This document shows positions 9,639-19,795 of a DNA stretch of 64,000 bases, in pieces. The DNA is taken from NCBI RefSeq assembly GCF_001653475.1, contig NZ_CP011487.1:868001-932000 (forward strand), read 5' to 3'. Made by a program: the position numbers and the translations under genes. How positions within the stretch are numbered: position 1 is the first letter of the stretch; the number at the start of each line of letters is the position of its first letter. This DNA is from Helicobacter pylori. Lineage in GTDB: Bacteria; Campylobacterota; Campylobacteria; Campylobacterales; Helicobacteraceae. The notes under the pieces are model-generated. The model searched no databases, was not told where the DNA came from, and saw only the letters and a list, made by a program, of their open reading frames with translations.

Positions 9639-10780
9639 ATTTAAATTTTATGCCCCTATTGCATGCTTATAACCATGCGAGCATTGATTTTCATTTCAAT
9701 TCTAGTGCTAGGGATTTTTGCGTGCATGAAGTGCCTTTGTATGAATTCAGTAACACAGGCGAACATGCCGTTATTCAAGTGAGAAAAAGCGGTCTAAGCA
9801 CTTCAGAAATGCTTCAAATTTTTTCTCAAATTTTAGGGGTAAAAATCGCCGAATTGGGTTATGCGGGTTTGAAAGATAAAAACGCGCTGACGACTCAATT
9901 CATCTCACTCCCTAAAAAATACGCCCCCTTATTAGAAAAAAATACGAGCAACTTTCAAGAAAGAAACCTTAAAATCCTGTCTTTGAATTATCATCATAAT
10001 AAAATCAAATTAGGGCATTTAAAGGGGAATCGCTTTTTTATGCGTTTTAAAAAAATGACCCCCCTAAACGCTCAAAAGATTGGGCAAGTTTTAGAACAAA
10101 TCGCGCAGTTTGGCATGCCTAATTATTTTGGCTCACAACGCTTCGGGAAATTCAATGACAACCACCAAGAGGGTTTAAAAATCTTGCAAAATAAAACGAA
10201 ATTCGCCCATCAAAAATTAAACGCTTTTTTAATTTCAAGCTATCAAAGTTATTTGTTTAACTCGCTTTTAAGCAAACGATTAGAAATCAGTAAAATTATT
10301 AGCGCTTTTAGCCTAAAAGAAAATTTAGAATTTTTCAAACAAAAAAATTTAAGCGTTGATTCAAACACTCTAAAAGCCCTTAAAAACCAAGCCCACCCCT
10401 TTAAAATCTTAAAAGGCGATGTGATGCGCCATTACCCTTATGGGAAGTTCTTTGACGCTTTAGAATTAGAAAAAGAGAGCGAAAGGTTTTTGAAAAAAGA
10501 AGCTGTGCCTACAGGGTTACTGGACGGCAAAAAAGCTCTTTATGCAAAAAATTTGAGTTTAGAAATTGAAAAAGAATTCCAGCATGACCTTTTAAGTAGC
10601 CATGCTAAAACGCTAGGATCCAGGCGGTTTTTTTGGGTGTTTGTAGAAAATATAACTTCCCAATATGTGAAAGAAAAAGCACAATTTGAATTGGGATTTT
10701 ACTTGCCTAAAGGGAGTTATGCGAGCGCGTTGCTCAAAGAAATCAAGCATGAGAAAGGAGAAAATAATGACGAATTTTGA
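9635..10780 (+). CDS. truD: tRNA pseudouridine(13) synthase TruD
   Basis: 381-residue TruD-family enzyme converting U13 of tRNA(Glu) to pseudouridine. The catalytic aspartate is Asp81 in [14 protein letters not shown]. Downstream come the family blocks [28 protein letters not shown] and the TRUD insertion domain. Translationally coupled to recR by a 4-base overlap; its 3' end overlaps htpX by 14 bases. Confidence 0.92.
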   Translation: MNLNFMPLLHAYNHASIDFHFNSSARDFCVHEVPLYEFSNTGEHAVIQVRKSGLSTSEMLQIFSQILGVKIAELGYAGLKDKNALTTQFISLPKKYAPLLEKNTSNFQERNLKILSLNYHHNKIKLGHLKGNRFFMRFKKMTPLNAQKIGQVLEQIAQFGMPNYFGSQRFGKFNDNHQEGLKILQNKTKFAHQKLNAFLISSYQSYLFNSLLSKRLEISKIISAFSLKENLEFFKQKNLSVDSNTLKALKNQAHPFKILKGDVMRHYPYGKFFDALELEKESERFLKKEAVPTGLLDGKKALYAKNLSLEIEKEFQHDLLSSHAKTLGSRRFFWVFVENITSQYVKEKAQFELGFYLPKGSYASALLKEIKHEKGENNDEF

Positions 10781-11699
10781 AAAAATTATCGTGCAAAACA
10801 GGCTCAAAACGAATGCGGTTTTAGCCACTTATTGCGTGATTTTTGCTTTTATTGGGTTGCTGGTGGATGTTATTAGAATTAATGCTAATGATTTAGGAAT
10901 AGCTCTTTTTAAACTCATGACTTTTCAAATTTTTCCTATGATCACTTTGATTATGTTTTTAGCGGCTTTTGTCATTATTATTGTTTGTATCCAAAATTTT
11001 AGCTCTATCATGTTAAGCGGTGATGAATACAAGCTTATTGACAAAAGCAAGGTTTTAAGCTCTAAAGAAAATCAAATCCATCGCCTTTTGCTAGAGCTTT
11101 TAGAAGAGGCTAAGCTTCATTTTGAGCCTAAGCTTTATATCATTAATGCCCCTTACATGAACGCTTTTGCGAGCGGGTGGAATGAATCTAATTCTCTTAT
11201 CGCTCTTACAAGTGCTTTAATAGAGAGGTTGGATAGAGATGAATTAAAAGCCGTGATCGCTCATGAGCTCAGCCACATCAGGCACAATGACATCCGCTTG
11301 ACCATGTGTGTGGGGATTTTAAGCAATATCATGCTGTTAGCGGCTAATTTTAGCGTGTATTTTTTCATGGGGAATCGCAAGAATAGTGGGGCGAATTTAG
11401 CCCGAATGATTTTATTAGTCTTACAGATCGTTTTGCCTTTTTTAACGCTCCTTTTACAAATGTATTTGAGCCGCACACGAGAATACATGGCCGATAGCGG
11501 GGCAGCGTTTTTAATGCATGACAATAAATCTATGATTAGAGCCTTACAAAAAATTTCTAACGATTACGAAGAAAACGATTATAAAGACATAGATAAAAAC
11601 AGCACCCGATCGGCGGCTTATCTTTTTAACGCTGAAATGTTTAGCACCCACCCTAGCGTTAAAAATCGTATCCAATCTTTATCAAGGCGCATCATTTAA
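10767..11699 (+). CDS. htpX: HtpX-like membrane zinc metalloprotease
   Basis: 310-residue M48B protease, an integral inner-membrane enzyme that degrades misfolded membrane proteins. The zinc site HELSH is at about residues 166-170, flanked by AVIA and IRHNDIR; a second glutamate ligand lies in [12 protein letters not shown]. Two hydrophobic segments near the N-terminus and two after the zinc motif fit the HtpX topology. I chose the ATG at 10767 because a strong AAAGGAG ribosome site sits at 10754-10760; an upstream in-frame start at 10686 would lie within truD and lacks one. folE begins directly after the stop. Confidence 0.9.
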   Translation: MTNFEKIIVQNRLKTNAVLATYCVIFAFIGLLVDVIRINANDLGIALFKLMTFQIFPMITLIMFLAAFVIIIVCIQNFSSIMLSGDEYKLIDKSKVLSSKENQIHRLLLELLEEAKLHFEPKLYIINAPYMNAFASGWNESNSLIALTSALIERLDRDELKAVIAHELSHIRHNDIRLTMCVGILSNIMLLAANFSVYFFMGNRKNSGANLARMILLVLQIVLPFLTLLLQMYLSRTREYMADSGAAFLMHDNKSMIRALQKISNDYEENDYKDIDKNSTRSAAYLFNAEMFSTHPSVKNRIQSLSRRII

Positions 11700-12242
11700 A
11701 TGGAAAATTTTTTCAACCAGTTTTTTGAAAATATCGGCGAAGATAAGAATAGAGAAGGTCTAAAAGAGACGCCTAAAAGGGTTCAAGAATTATGGAAATT
11801 CTTGTATAAAGGCTATAAAGAAGATCCTAAAGTGGCTTTAAAAAGCGCGTATTTTCAAGGCGTTTGCGATGAAATGATAGTGGCTCAAAACATTGAATTT
11901 TACTCCACTTGCGAACACCATTTGCTCCCTTTTTTGGGGCATATCAGTTTAGGATACATTCCTAAGGAAAAGATTGTGGGCATTAGCGCGATCGCTAAAC
12001 TCATTGAAATTTATAGCAGACGCTTGCAAATCCAAGAAAGGCTGACCACTCAAATTGCAGAAACCTTTGATGAAATCATAGAGCCAAGGGGCGTGATTGT
12101 GATTTGTGAAGCCAAGCATTTGTGCATGAGCATGCAAGGAGTGCAAAAGCAAAATGCAATCATTAAAACAAGCGTTCTAAAGGGTCTCTTTAAAAAAGAC
12201 CCTAAAACCAGAGCTGAATTTATGCAACTCTTAAAATCTTAG
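11700..12242 (+). CDS. folE: GTP cyclohydrolase I
   Basis: 180-residue FolE that converts GTP to 7,8-dihydroneopterin triphosphate, the entry step of folate synthesis and also of the queuosine branch (queD and queE lie 2.4 kb downstream). Zinc ligands are visible: Cys71 and His74 in STCEHHLLPF, and Cys142 in AKHLCMSMQG. The ATG follows the htpX TAA with no gap, so translation is probably coupled. Confidence 0.94.
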   Translation: MENFFNQFFENIGEDKNREGLKETPKRVQELWKFLYKGYKEDPKVALKSAYFQGVCDEMIVAQNIEFYSTCEHHLLPFLGHISLGYIPKEKIVGISAIAKLIEIYSRRLQIQERLTTQIAETFDEIIEPRGVIVICEAKHLCMSMQGVQKQNAIIKTSVLKGLFKKDPKTRAEFMQLLKS

Positions 12243-12244
12243 GT

Positions 12245-12250
12245 TATAAT
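12245..12250 (+). promoter_or_regulatory. Internal -10 box (TATAAT) placing the ispA start at its ATG
   Basis: TATAAT ends at 12250, and the ispA ATG is at 12258, seven bases later. No purine-rich ribosome site fits in the gap. This predicts a leaderless ispA mRNA starting a second transcription unit just after the folE stop. Confidence 0.6.
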
Positions 12251-12257
12251 TCTGTGC

Positions 12258-13169
12258 ATGAATAACCCTAATTTATCCTTTTACTATAATGAGTGCGAGC
12301 GTTTTGAAAGCTTTTTAAACCACCATCATTTACACCTTGAAAGCTTCCACCCTCATTTGGAAAAAGCCTTTTTTGAAATGGTGCTTAATGGGGGTAAAAG
12401 GTTCCGCCCTAAGCTTTTTTTAGCCGTGCTTTGTGCGTTAGTGGGTAAAAAAGATTATTCTAACCAACAAACAGAATATTTTAAAATCGCTTTAAGCATT
12501 GAATGCTTACACACTTATTCGCTCATCCATGACGATTTGCCATGCATGGATAATGCCGCTTTAAGGAGAAACCACCCCACTTTACACGCTAAATACGATG
12601 AAACCACAGCCGTTTTAATCGGCGATGCACTCAACACTTACTCTTTTGAATTGCTTTCAAATTCTTTGTTAGAAAGCCATATCATTGTGGAATTGGTCAG
12701 AATCTTAAGCGCTAATGGGGGGATTAAAGGCATGGTTTTAGGGCAGGCTTTGGATTGCTATTTTGAAAACACGCCCTTAAATTTAGAGCAACTCACTTTC
12801 TTACACAAGCATAAAACCGCTAAATTGATTAGCGCAAGCTTGATGATGGGGCTTGTTGCAAGCGGTATTAAAGATGAAGAGCTTTTTAAATGGCTTCAGG
12901 CTTTCGGGTTAAAAACGGGTCTTTGTTTTCAAGTGTTAGATGATATTATAGATGTTACACAAGATGAAGAAGAAAGCGGTAAAACCACTCATTTAGACGG
13001 CGCTAAAAACAGCTTTGTGAATTTATTGGGGCTAGAGAAGGCAAGCGGTTACGCTCAAACTTTAAAAACAGAGGTTTTAGACGATTTAAACCTATTAAAA
13101 TCCGCTTATCCTTTATTACAAGAAAATTTAAACGCGTTATTGAACACTCTATTTAAAGGCAAAACATGA
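12258..13169 (+). CDS. ispA: Short-chain polyprenyl diphosphate synthase
   Basis: 303-residue trans-prenyltransferase condensing IPP with allylic diphosphates for isoprenoid (quinone, undecaprenyl) synthesis. It has the first Asp-rich motif DDLPCMD (from Asp92, with two extra residues between the Asp pairs, as in bacterial FPP synthases) followed by NAALRR, and the second motif DDIID (from Asp228) in [13 protein letters not shown]. The product could be farnesyl or geranylgeranyl diphosphate. Overlaps surE by 4 bases. Confidence 0.88.
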   Translation: MNNPNLSFYYNECERFESFLNHHHLHLESFHPHLEKAFFEMVLNGGKRFRPKLFLAVLCALVGKKDYSNQQTEYFKIALSIECLHTYSLIHDDLPCMDNAALRRNHPTLHAKYDETTAVLIGDALNTYSFELLSNSLLESHIIVELVRILSANGGIKGMVLGQALDCYFENTPLNLEQLTFLHKHKTAKLISASLMMGLVASGIKDEELFKWLQAFGLKTGLCFQVLDDIIDVTQDEEESGKTTHLDGAKNSFVNLLGLEKASGYAQTLKTEVLDDLNLLKSAYPLLQENLNALLNTLFKGKT

Positions 13170-13969
13170 AAAAAATTTTACTCACTAACGATGATGGCTA
13201 CCATGCAAAAGGCATTAAAGCATTAGAACAAGCTTTAGAAGAAATGGCAGAAATTTATGTGGTCGCCCCCAATCGTGAAAAAAGTGCATGCTCGCAATGC
13301 ATCACGATCACTGCGCCTTTAAGAGCGGAGAAAATTAAGGGCAAAGAAGGCAGGCATTATAGGATTGATGATGGCACGCCAAGCGATTGCGTGTATCTAG
13401 CGATCAATGAGCTTTTTAAACATGTTTGTTTTGATTTAGTGATTTCAGGGATCAATCTTGGATCTAACATGGGCGAAGACACGATTTATTCTGGAACGGT
13501 AGCCGGAGCGATTGAAGGCACCATCCAGGGCGTGCCTTCCATTGCGATTTCTCAACTCCTTTCTCATAAAAATAAAAACACTCCCCTAAGTTTTGATCTG
13601 GCTCAAAAGATTATCCAGGATTTAGTCCAAAACATTTTCACCAAAGGCTACCCTTTAAAAGGGCGCAAGCTCTTGAATGTGAATATCCCTAATTGCTCCT
13701 TACAAGAATATAAGGGCGAATGCATCACCCCTAAGGGCTATAGGCTGTATAAAAAAGAAGTGCATAAGCGCACAGACCCCAAAAATGAAAGCTATTTTTG
13801 GCTAGGGCTACACCCTTTAGAATGGCAAAAGCGCGAAAATGAAGACAGACTCTCTGATTTTGACGCTATCGCTTCAAACCATGTCTCTATCACGCCTTTA
13901 AATTTAGACTTAACCAGTTATGATGATCTAAAAAGCTTGGAATCTTGGCATAAGGGAATGTTAAAGTGA
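13166..13969 (+). CDS. surE: 5'/3'-nucleotidase SurE
   Basis: 267-residue metal-dependent nucleoside-monophosphate phosphatase. The acidic metal site Asp9-Asp10 is in [13 protein letters not shown], with further family motifs [20 protein letters not shown] and [19 protein letters not shown]. Translationally coupled at both ends (ATGA overlaps with ispA and with the following lipoprotein gene). Confidence 0.93.
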   Translation: MKKILLTNDDGYHAKGIKALEQALEEMAEIYVVAPNREKSACSQCITITAPLRAEKIKGKEGRHYRIDDGTPSDCVYLAINELFKHVCFDLVISGINLGSNMGEDTIYSGTVAGAIEGTIQGVPSIAISQLLSHKNKNTPLSFDLAQKIIQDLVQNIFTKGYPLKGRKLLNVNIPNCSLQEYKGECITPKGYRLYKKEVHKRTDPKNESYFWLGLHPLEWQKRENEDRLSDFDAIASNHVSITPLNLDLTSYDDLKSLESWHKGMLK

Positions 13970-14625
13970 GTAAAAATCGCCGCTTGGCTTTTTTAGGGCT
14001 AATTGTTGGGGTTCTATTCTTCTTTAGCGCGTGTGAGCACCGCTTGCGCATGGGGTATTATTCAGAAGTTACAGGGGATTATTTGTTCAACTATAATTCC
14101 ACTATCGTGGTGGCTTATGACAGAAGCGATGCGATGACTTCTTATTATATCAATGTGATTGTTTATGAATTGCAAAAATTAGGCTTTTACAATGTCTTCA
14201 CGCAAGCGGAATTCCCGCTAGATAAAGCAAAAAATGTGATCTATGCACGCATTGTCCGTAACATCTCAGCTGTGCCGTTCTACCAATACAATTACCAACT
14301 GATTGATCAAGTCAATAAACCTTGTTATTTTCTTGGGGGGCAGTTTTATTGCTCTCAAATCCCTACAGATTACTACGCTATCAATGGCTTTAGCGAGCAA
14401 ATTTTAATGAGTGCCAATTCGCATTTTATTTTGGATTGGTATGATGTGGTGCTGCAAAAACGGGTTTTATATGTGGATGGGAGCGTGAGCGGGAGGACTT
14501 GCGGCTATCAAATGCTTTATAGGGATTTGATTAAAAGCACGATCAAACGCATTGATTTTAACCGCCCTGAACGCTACTACTATAATTTAAGACTGCCCCT
14601 TTATCAGCCATGTTATAGGGAATGA
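13966..14625 (+). CDS. Probable lipoprotein of unknown function
   Basis: 219 residues starting at GTG 13966, inside the surE 3' end. Residues 8-20 are hydrophobic and are followed by SAC, with Cys23 in a lipobox-like FFSAC, so a lipidated envelope protein is likely. The mature part is Tyr-rich ([33 protein letters not shown] style) with several cysteines, and contains no motif I recognise. Its place between surE and queD gives no clear functional link. Confidence 0.7.
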   Translation: MSKNRRLAFLGLIVGVLFFFSACEHRLRMGYYSEVTGDYLFNYNSTIVVAYDRSDAMTSYYINVIVYELQKLGFYNVFTQAEFPLDKAKNVIYARIVRNISAVPFYQYNYQLIDQVNKPCYFLGGQFYCSQIPTDYYAINGFSEQILMSANSHFILDWYDVVLQKRVLYVDGSVSGRTCGYQMLYRDLIKSTIKRIDFNRPERYYYNLRLPLYQPCYRE

Positions 14626-15231
14626 GTGATGGTTATCAGGCGATTGTATAAATTTTGCGCTAGCCATGTGGTGCGCAATTGCTCTTCTTTAAAATGCGCT
14701 CAAAACATCCATGGGCATAATTATGAAGTGGAAGTCTTTATTGAAACCAACCGCTTAGATAATGCGAACATGGCGTTAGATTTTGGGCTGATGCAGCAAG
14801 AAATGCAAACCTTTATAGACTCCTTTGATCATGCCCATCATTTTTGGGACAAAGAAAGCGATGAGTTTCAGCGTTTTATAGAAAATCATTGCGTCCGCTA
14901 TGTGAAATGCTCGTTCAATTTGAGCGCGGAGAGTTACGCTCTCATGTTTTTATACTACCTGACAAGGATTTTACAAAAAAGCGTTTTTTCCAATAATGAA
15001 GGGGAGTTAAAAGTCTCTAGCGTGCGCGTGCATGAGACTAAAAACGGCTACGCTGAAAGCTTTTTAAAAGATTTAGAAAACCCACACTTTAAATCTTTAG
15101 TGCATAATCATTGCGTCTCTTTCTCGCAAGGCATTCAAAATTTGTGGCAAGATAAGGATTTTTTCAATAAAATCATTAGCGATGAAAAACAATGCTTTTT
15201 TCACGCTAAACCCTTACACCAAATCCCTTAA
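14626..15231 (+). CDS. queD: 6-carboxy-5,6,7,8-tetrahydropterin synthase QueD
   Basis: 201-residue member of the PTPS/QueD family, which makes carboxy-tetrahydropterin from dihydroneopterin triphosphate for preQ0/queuosine. Zinc-site histidines are visible in CASHVV and IHGHNYEVEV, with the CAQNIHGH cysteine and the DFDHAHH-type element near residue 65. The protein is longer than typical 120-residue QueD because of C-terminal extensions. GTG 14626 or ATG 14629 could be the start. Directly followed by queE, so a queuosine pair. Confidence 0.85.
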   Translation: MMVIRRLYKFCASHVVRNCSSLKCAQNIHGHNYEVEVFIETNRLDNANMALDFGLMQQEMQTFIDSFDHAHHFWDKESDEFQRFIENHCVRYVKCSFNLSAESYALMFLYYLTRILQKSVFSNNEGELKVSSVRVHETKNGYAESFLKDLENPHFKSLVHNHCVSFSQGIQNLWQDKDFFNKIISDEKQCFFHAKPLHQIP

Positions 15232-15233
15232 AA

Positions 15234-15989
15234 ATGAAACTCCCGGTCGTTGAGAGCTTTTTTTCCTTACAAGGTGAAGGAAAAAGGATAGGCAAACCCA
15301 GTCTTTTTTTGCGATTAGGGGGGTGTAACCTTTCGTGTAAGGGCTTTAATTGTAAAACCTTATTGCATGATGAAATTCTAACAGGTTGCGACAGCTTGTA
15401 TGCGGTGCATCCTAAATTCAAAACATCTTGGGATTATTACAATGAGCCTAAATCTTTGATTGATCGTTTAGAGAATTTAGCCCCTAATTATAAACATTTT
15501 GATTTCATTCTTACAGGCGGGGAGCCAAGCTTGTATTTTAATAACCCTATTTTAATCAGCGTTTTAGAGCATTTTTATCACAAAAAAATCCCTTTATTTG
15601 TGGAGAGTAATGGCTCTATTTTTTTTGAATTTAGCCCTATTTTAAAAGAATTGCATTTCACTCTAAGCGTCAAACTTTCTTTTTCTTTAGAGAAAGAAAG
15701 CAAGCGGATCAATCTTAAAGCCTTGCAAAATATCTTAGATAACGCTAAAAGCGTGCATTTTAAATTTGTATTGGAGAATCAAAACGCCGCTCAATCTATC
15801 ATAGAAATTCAAAACCTTTTGAAACAACTCTCATTAAAAAACAATGAAATCTTTTTAATGCCCTTAGGCACAACCAATAAAGAGCTAGACAAAAATCTAA
15901 AAGCCCTAGCCCCCCTAGCCATAGAGCATGGTTTCAGGCTGAGCGATAGGCTTCATATCCGCTTGTGGGACAATCAAAAAGGGTTTTGA
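15234..15989 (+). CDS. queE: 7-carboxy-7-deazaguanine synthase QueE (radical SAM)
   Basis: 251-residue radical-SAM enzyme that contracts carboxy-tetrahydropterin to CDG in the preQ0 pathway. N-terminal ESFFSLQGEGKRIGKPSLF is the QueE substrate-binding signature, and the SAM-binding TGGEPSL follows. The cluster cysteines are Cys31, Cys35 and Cys40, i.e. C-x3-C-x4-C rather than the canonical C-x3-C-x2-C. The gene starts 2 bases after queD ends. Confidence 0.87.
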   Translation: MKLPVVESFFSLQGEGKRIGKPSLFLRLGGCNLSCKGFNCKTLLHDEILTGCDSLYAVHPKFKTSWDYYNEPKSLIDRLENLAPNYKHFDFILTGGEPSLYFNNPILISVLEHFYHKKIPLFVESNGSIFFEFSPILKELHFTLSVKLSFSLEKESKRINLKALQNILDNAKSVHFKFVLENQNAAQSIIEIQNLLKQLSLKNNEIFLMPLGTTNKELDKNLKALAPLAIEHGFRLSDRLHIRLWDNQKGF

Positions 15990-16022
15990 TGATTTTTATA
16001 GATGTTAAAAAAGTAGGAAATC

Positions 16023-16508
16023 ATGACCATCAAAGTTTTTTCGCCCAAATACCCTACTGAATTAGAAGAATTTTATGCCCAACGCATCGCTGATAACCCT
16101 TTAGGGTTTATCCAACGCTTGGATCTTTTGCCTAGCATTAGCGGGTTCGTTCAAAAATTGCGCGAGCATGGCGGGGAATTTTTTGGAATGAGAAAGGATA
16201 AAAAGCTCATTGGGATCTGTGGGCTTAATCATATCCATAAAACAGAAGCAGAGTTGTGTAAATTCCACATTGATACCGCTTATCAATCTCAAGGGCTGGG
16301 TCAAAAACTCTATGAGAGCGTGGAACGATACGCTTTAACTAAAGGCTATACTAAAATCTCTCTGCATGTGAGCAAAAGCCAAATCAAGGCATGCAGTCTC
16401 TATCAAAAGCTGGGTTTTATGTGCATCAAAGAAGAGGATTGCGTGATTGAGTTGGGCGAAGAGACTTTGATTTTCCCTACTCTTTTTATGGAAAAGATTC
16501 TGTCTTAA
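16023..16508 (+). CDS. GNAT-family N-acetyltransferase
   Basis: 161 residues. The acetyl-CoA-binding motif is Q-S-Q-G-L-G-Q-K-L (residues about 90-98) after beta-strand FHIDTAY, followed by the ACSLYQKLGF motif typical of RimI-like acetyltransferases. The substrate (protein N-terminus or small molecule) cannot be inferred. It lies 33 bases after queE and may be part of that transcript. Confidence 0.82.
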   Translation: MTIKVFSPKYPTELEEFYAQRIADNPLGFIQRLDLLPSISGFVQKLREHGGEFFGMRKDKKLIGICGLNHIHKTEAELCKFHIDTAYQSQGLGQKLYESVERYALTKGYTKISLHVSKSQIKACSLYQKLGFMCIKEEDCVIELGEETLIFPTLFMEKILS

Positions 16509-16695
16509 TTGGTGCATCCATTTGACACACGCCCAAGCTGCAATTCAACTACCAAACTTTTATTAACACAGCCTAATTAATGTTAAATTAGCCCTAAAAA
16601 AACGCTTGTTTTTAAAATTTTGTTTCAATACGAAATACCAATCCCTTATAAAAGCTTTAAATTTCAAAAAACCAACAAACAATCCCGTTAAATTG

Positions 16696-16701
16696 TATAA
16701 T
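16696..16701 (+). promoter_or_regulatory. -10 box (TATAAT) for the hom-family OMP gene
   Basis: TGTATAAT (extended -10) 30 bases upstream of the ATG at 16732, with an AAGAGAT ribosome site just before the start. The rest of the 222-base gap (16509-16731) is AT-rich with no visible gene. Confidence 0.6.
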
Positions 16702-16731
16702 AAAGACACTATAAACTAAAAAGAGATAACC

Positions 16732-18276
16732 ATGAGAAAACTATTCATCCCACTTTTATTATGCAGCGCGTTAGAAGCTAATGAGAAAAATGGCTTTTTC
16801 ATAGAAGCCGGGTTTGAAACCGGGCTGTTAGAAGGCACACAAACGCAAGAAAAAAGACACACCACCACAAAAAACACTTATGCAACTTATAATTATTTAC
16901 CCACAGACGCCGTTTTAAAAAGAGCGGCTAATTTATTCACAGACGCTAAATCTATATCACAATTGAACTTTTCATCTTTATCCCCTGTTAAAGTATTATA
17001 TATTGGTGGTAAATTGACTATAGAAAACTTCTTACCTTATAATCTAAGCAATGTTAAGCTTAGCTTCACAGACGCTCAAGGCAATGTGATCGATCTAGGC
17101 GTGATAGAGACCATCCCCAAACACTCTAAGATTGTTTTACCTGGGGAAGCGTTTGATAGTCTAAAAGAGGCGTTTGATAAAATTGACCCTTATACTTTCT
17201 TTCTTCCAAAATTTGAAGCCACTAGCACTTCTGTTTCTGACGCTAACACGCAAAGGGTGTTTGAAACGCTCAATAAGATTAAGACAAATCTTATAATGAA
17301 ATATAGCAGTGAAAATCCAAGCAATTTCAACACTTGTCCTTACAATAATAATGGTAATACAAAAAATGATTGTTGGCAACCTTTTACCCCACAAACCGCA
17401 GAAGAATTCACTAATTTAATGTTGAACATGATCGCTGTGTTAGACTCTCAATCTTGGGGCGATGCGATTTTAAACGCTCCTTTTGAATTCACTAACAGCC
17501 CAACAGATTGCGATAATGATCCTTCAAAATGCGTAAATCCTGGGATAAACGGGCGTGTTGACTCTAAAGTTGATCAACAATATGTGTTAAACAAGCAGGG
17601 TATTGTCAATAATTTTAGAAAAAAAATAGAAATTGATGCGGTCGTTTTAAAAAATTCAGGGGTTGTAGGGTTAGCCAATGGGTATGGCAATGATGGCGAA
17701 TACGGCACATTAGGGGTAGAAGCTTATGCATTAGATCCTAAAAAGCTGTTTGGTAACAACCTTAAGACTATCAATTTAGAGGATTTAAGAACCATCTTGC
17801 ATGAATTCAGCCACACTAAAGGCTATACCCATAACGGGAACATGACTTATCAAAGAGTGCCAACCGGTCAAAATGAAAATGGCAAGCCAAAAGATTCTGA
17901 TGGTCTCCCCTATAATGTGTGTTCGCTTTATGGAGGATTGGTGGATTTCATCACCACTTACTCCAATAAAAATAGCCCTATAGACATTCAAACCAGAAGG
18001 AATTTTTCATCATCTTTTGGTATCTTTGGCGGGTTAAGGGGCTTGTATAACAGCTACTATGTGTTAAATAAAATCAAAGGAGCAGGAAATTTGGATGCAG
18101 TGACAGGGTTTAATTACCGCTATAAGCATTCTAAATATTCTGTAGGGATTAGTATTCCTTTAATCCAAAGAAAAGCGAGCGTCGTTTCTAGCGATGGCAC
18201 TACTACGAACTCTTTGGTTTTTAATGAAGGGGCTAGCCATTTTAAAGTGTTTTTTAATTACGGGTGGGTGTTTTAA
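16732..18276 (+). CDS. Hom-family (HomA/HomB-type) outer-membrane protein, apparently internally deleted
   Basis: 514 residues: signal peptide MRKLFIPLLLCSALEA, a surface domain with a TILHEFSHTKGYTHNGN zinc-protease-like motif (about residue 355), and a C-terminal barrel ending HFKVFFNYGWVF. From memory, HomA/HomB are about 660 residues with the same start, the same HEFSH segment and the same end, and the locus between the GNAT gene and proP is a known hom site. Here the sequence jumps from NVCSLYGG straight to LVDFITTYSNKNS, skipping about 150 residues of the barrel region I expect; the frame is kept. Whether it is homA or homB cannot be decided, and a folded barrel is doubtful. Confidence 0.72.
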   Translation: MRKLFIPLLLCSALEANEKNGFFIEAGFETGLLEGTQTQEKRHTTTKNTYATYNYLPTDAVLKRAANLFTDAKSISQLNFSSLSPVKVLYIGGKLTIENFLPYNLSNVKLSFTDAQGNVIDLGVIETIPKHSKIVLPGEAFDSLKEAFDKIDPYTFFLPKFEATSTSVSDANTQRVFETLNKIKTNLIMKYSSENPSNFNTCPYNNNGNTKNDCWQPFTPQTAEEFTNLMLNMIAVLDSQSWGDAILNAPFEFTNSPTDCDNDPSKCVNPGINGRVDSKVDQQYVLNKQGIVNNFRKKIEIDAVVLKNSGVVGLANGYGNDGEYGTLGVEAYALDPKKLFGNNLKTINLEDLRTILHEFSHTKGYTHNGNMTYQRVPTGQNENGKPKDSDGLPYNVCSLYGGLVDFITTYSNKNSPIDIQTRRNFSSSFGIFGGLRGLYNSYYVLNKIKGAGNLDAVTGFNYRYKHSKYSVGISIPLIQRKASVVSSDGTTTNSLVFNEGASHFKVFFNYGWVF

Positions 18277-18412
18277 AACGCTAAAATATTAAAGAGCTTC
18301 ATCAAGCGATAATCTCATTGTGGTGCGTAATGTTAAGGATTCCATCACCACCAAAATCCACCAACGCTATCGGCTAAGTTTTGGTTGAATCACTCAAAGG
18401 TTTGCGCTTCTT

Positions 18413-19795
18413 TCATGTTATGGGCGAGACTTCGTGTTGGGTGTCAGATTTGTTGTAAATTGGCGCCATTAAAAGCGATACGATAAAGGCAATTAAAGCA
18501 ACCACAAAAATATAAAAGCTTAAACCATAACTTTGCAAACTTTCAGGCACTGCTATAGCTTTTGCATTTAAGTAGCTTGAAAGTTGAGGGGTAAAGCCAG
18601 CGGTTATAGCATAGGCTATGTTATAAGCGAAGGAAATCCCGCTAAAACGGATTCTAGCGCTAAACACATCGCTCATAAAAATGGGGCAAAAATTCATAAT
18701 ACCCGCACAAAAGCAAGCTAAAAAGTATAAAACTATGGTATTTACTAAACTTGGCGCGTTAGAATAAAACTCTCTAAAGAATAAAAAGCCAAAAAAAGCA
18801 AAGGCCGTGCTAAAAGCCATGCAAACTTTGTGCGGTTTGATTTTATCGGCCAAAAACCCAGTTAAAATAATAGAACTTACAATCCCAACAAGTCCTAAAA
18901 TTTGAAAATAGGTTTTTTCAAAAGGAGTGAAATTAAAATTAGGATGCATGAGAGTGAAATTTGGAACAAAAAGGATAAAAATCAAAATACAAGCGGTTAA
19001 AACCCAAGTGATAAGCATGGAGATTAAGATGCCAAAGAGAGAGTTTTTAAACACCTCTTTAAGCGGGAATTTAACTAAGGCATTGTCCTGCTTCATTTGC
19101 TGAAAAACAGGAGTTTCTTCTAAAAAGCGTCTCAAATAGACAGAAATGATACCAAAAATCCCTCCAAGCCCAAAAGCAACCCTCCAAGCCCAATATTCAA
19201 CAACAGACTTGTCAAAAACCATATAAATCCCAATATAAACCAAACTCCCAAGTAAAATCCCAGAAACTACAGAAGCAGTTAAAAAACCGATATAAGTGTT
19301 TTTTTGACCTTGCGGAGCATGTTCATGGACAAAAACCCAAGCGCCAGGCAATTCACCACCCACAGCAACGCCTTGACAAATCCTAACAAACACCAAAAAA
19401 ACAGGAGCTATGTAACCAAGATAATAAGCGTTTTTCTGGGTAAGTCCCATGCTATCAACGCCAAAATTCACAAAATGATTAAAAGTTGGCATCAAAGCTA
19501 GCGCAAAGGTTGGGATTACCATCAATAAAATAGAGAGCATGAACATATTTTTACGACCGAATTTATCCCCAAAGTGGGCCATCACTATACCGCCAAGCGG
19601 GCGTGCCAGATAACCTGCGGCAAAGATACCATAAGTGTTGATTTCAGACCAAATAGGGCTGAGCGTGTTCGGAAAAAAGTGTTTGGCGATGATACTCGTA
19701 AAAAACACAAAGATAATAAAATCATAAAACTCTAAAGTCCCCCCAAGCGAAGACAATCCTAAGGTTCTTATCTCTTTTTTGCCTAAATGTTTTAT
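18413..19795 (-). CDS. proP: MFS transporter, ProP/MHS type (start codon apparently lost)
   Basis: Twelve-helix metabolite:H+ symporter family protein; motifs include GGTLEFYDF at the start of helix 1, GDKFGRKNMF after helix 2 and RICQGVAVGGE in helix 4. It is annotated as proline/betaine-like in H. pylori, but the true substrate is not evident. The only standard in-frame start is TTG at 19756, inside conserved sequence and without a spaced ribosome site. Upstream, an in-frame ATA at 19795 with AAAGGG at a good distance would give [M]KHLGKKEIRTLGLSSLGG, so I take the ancestral start to be ATG now changed to ATA. An in-frame TAA lies at 19801-19799. Confidence 0.8.
   Translation of the reverse strand: MKHLGKKEIRTLGLSSLGGTLEFYDFIIFVFFTSIIAKHFFPNTLSPIWSEINTYGIFAAGYLARPLGGIVMAHFGDKFGRKNMFMLSILLMVIPTFALALMPTFNHFVNFGVDSMGLTQKNAYYLGYIAPVFLVFVRICQGVAVGGELPGAWVFVHEHAPQGQKNTYIGFLTASVVSGILLGSLVYIGIYMVFDKSVVEYWAWRVAFGLGGIFGIISVYLRRFLEETPVFQQMKQDNALVKFPLKEVFKNSLFGILISMLITWVLTACILIFILFVPNFTLMHPNFNFTPFEKTYFQILGLVGIVSSIILTGFLADKIKPHKVCMAFSTAFAFFGFLFFREFYSNAPSLVNTIVLYFLACFCAGIMNFCPIFMSDVFSARIRFSGISFAYNIAYAITAGFTPQLSSYLNAKAIAVPESLQSYGLSFYIFVVALIAFIVSLLMAPIYNKSDTQHEVSPIT

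Noticed and set aside
10686..11699. Longer htpX reading frame starting at 10686
   Set aside because: The first 27 codons lie within truD and lack a ribosome site; ATG 10767 has AAAGGAG at the right distance.
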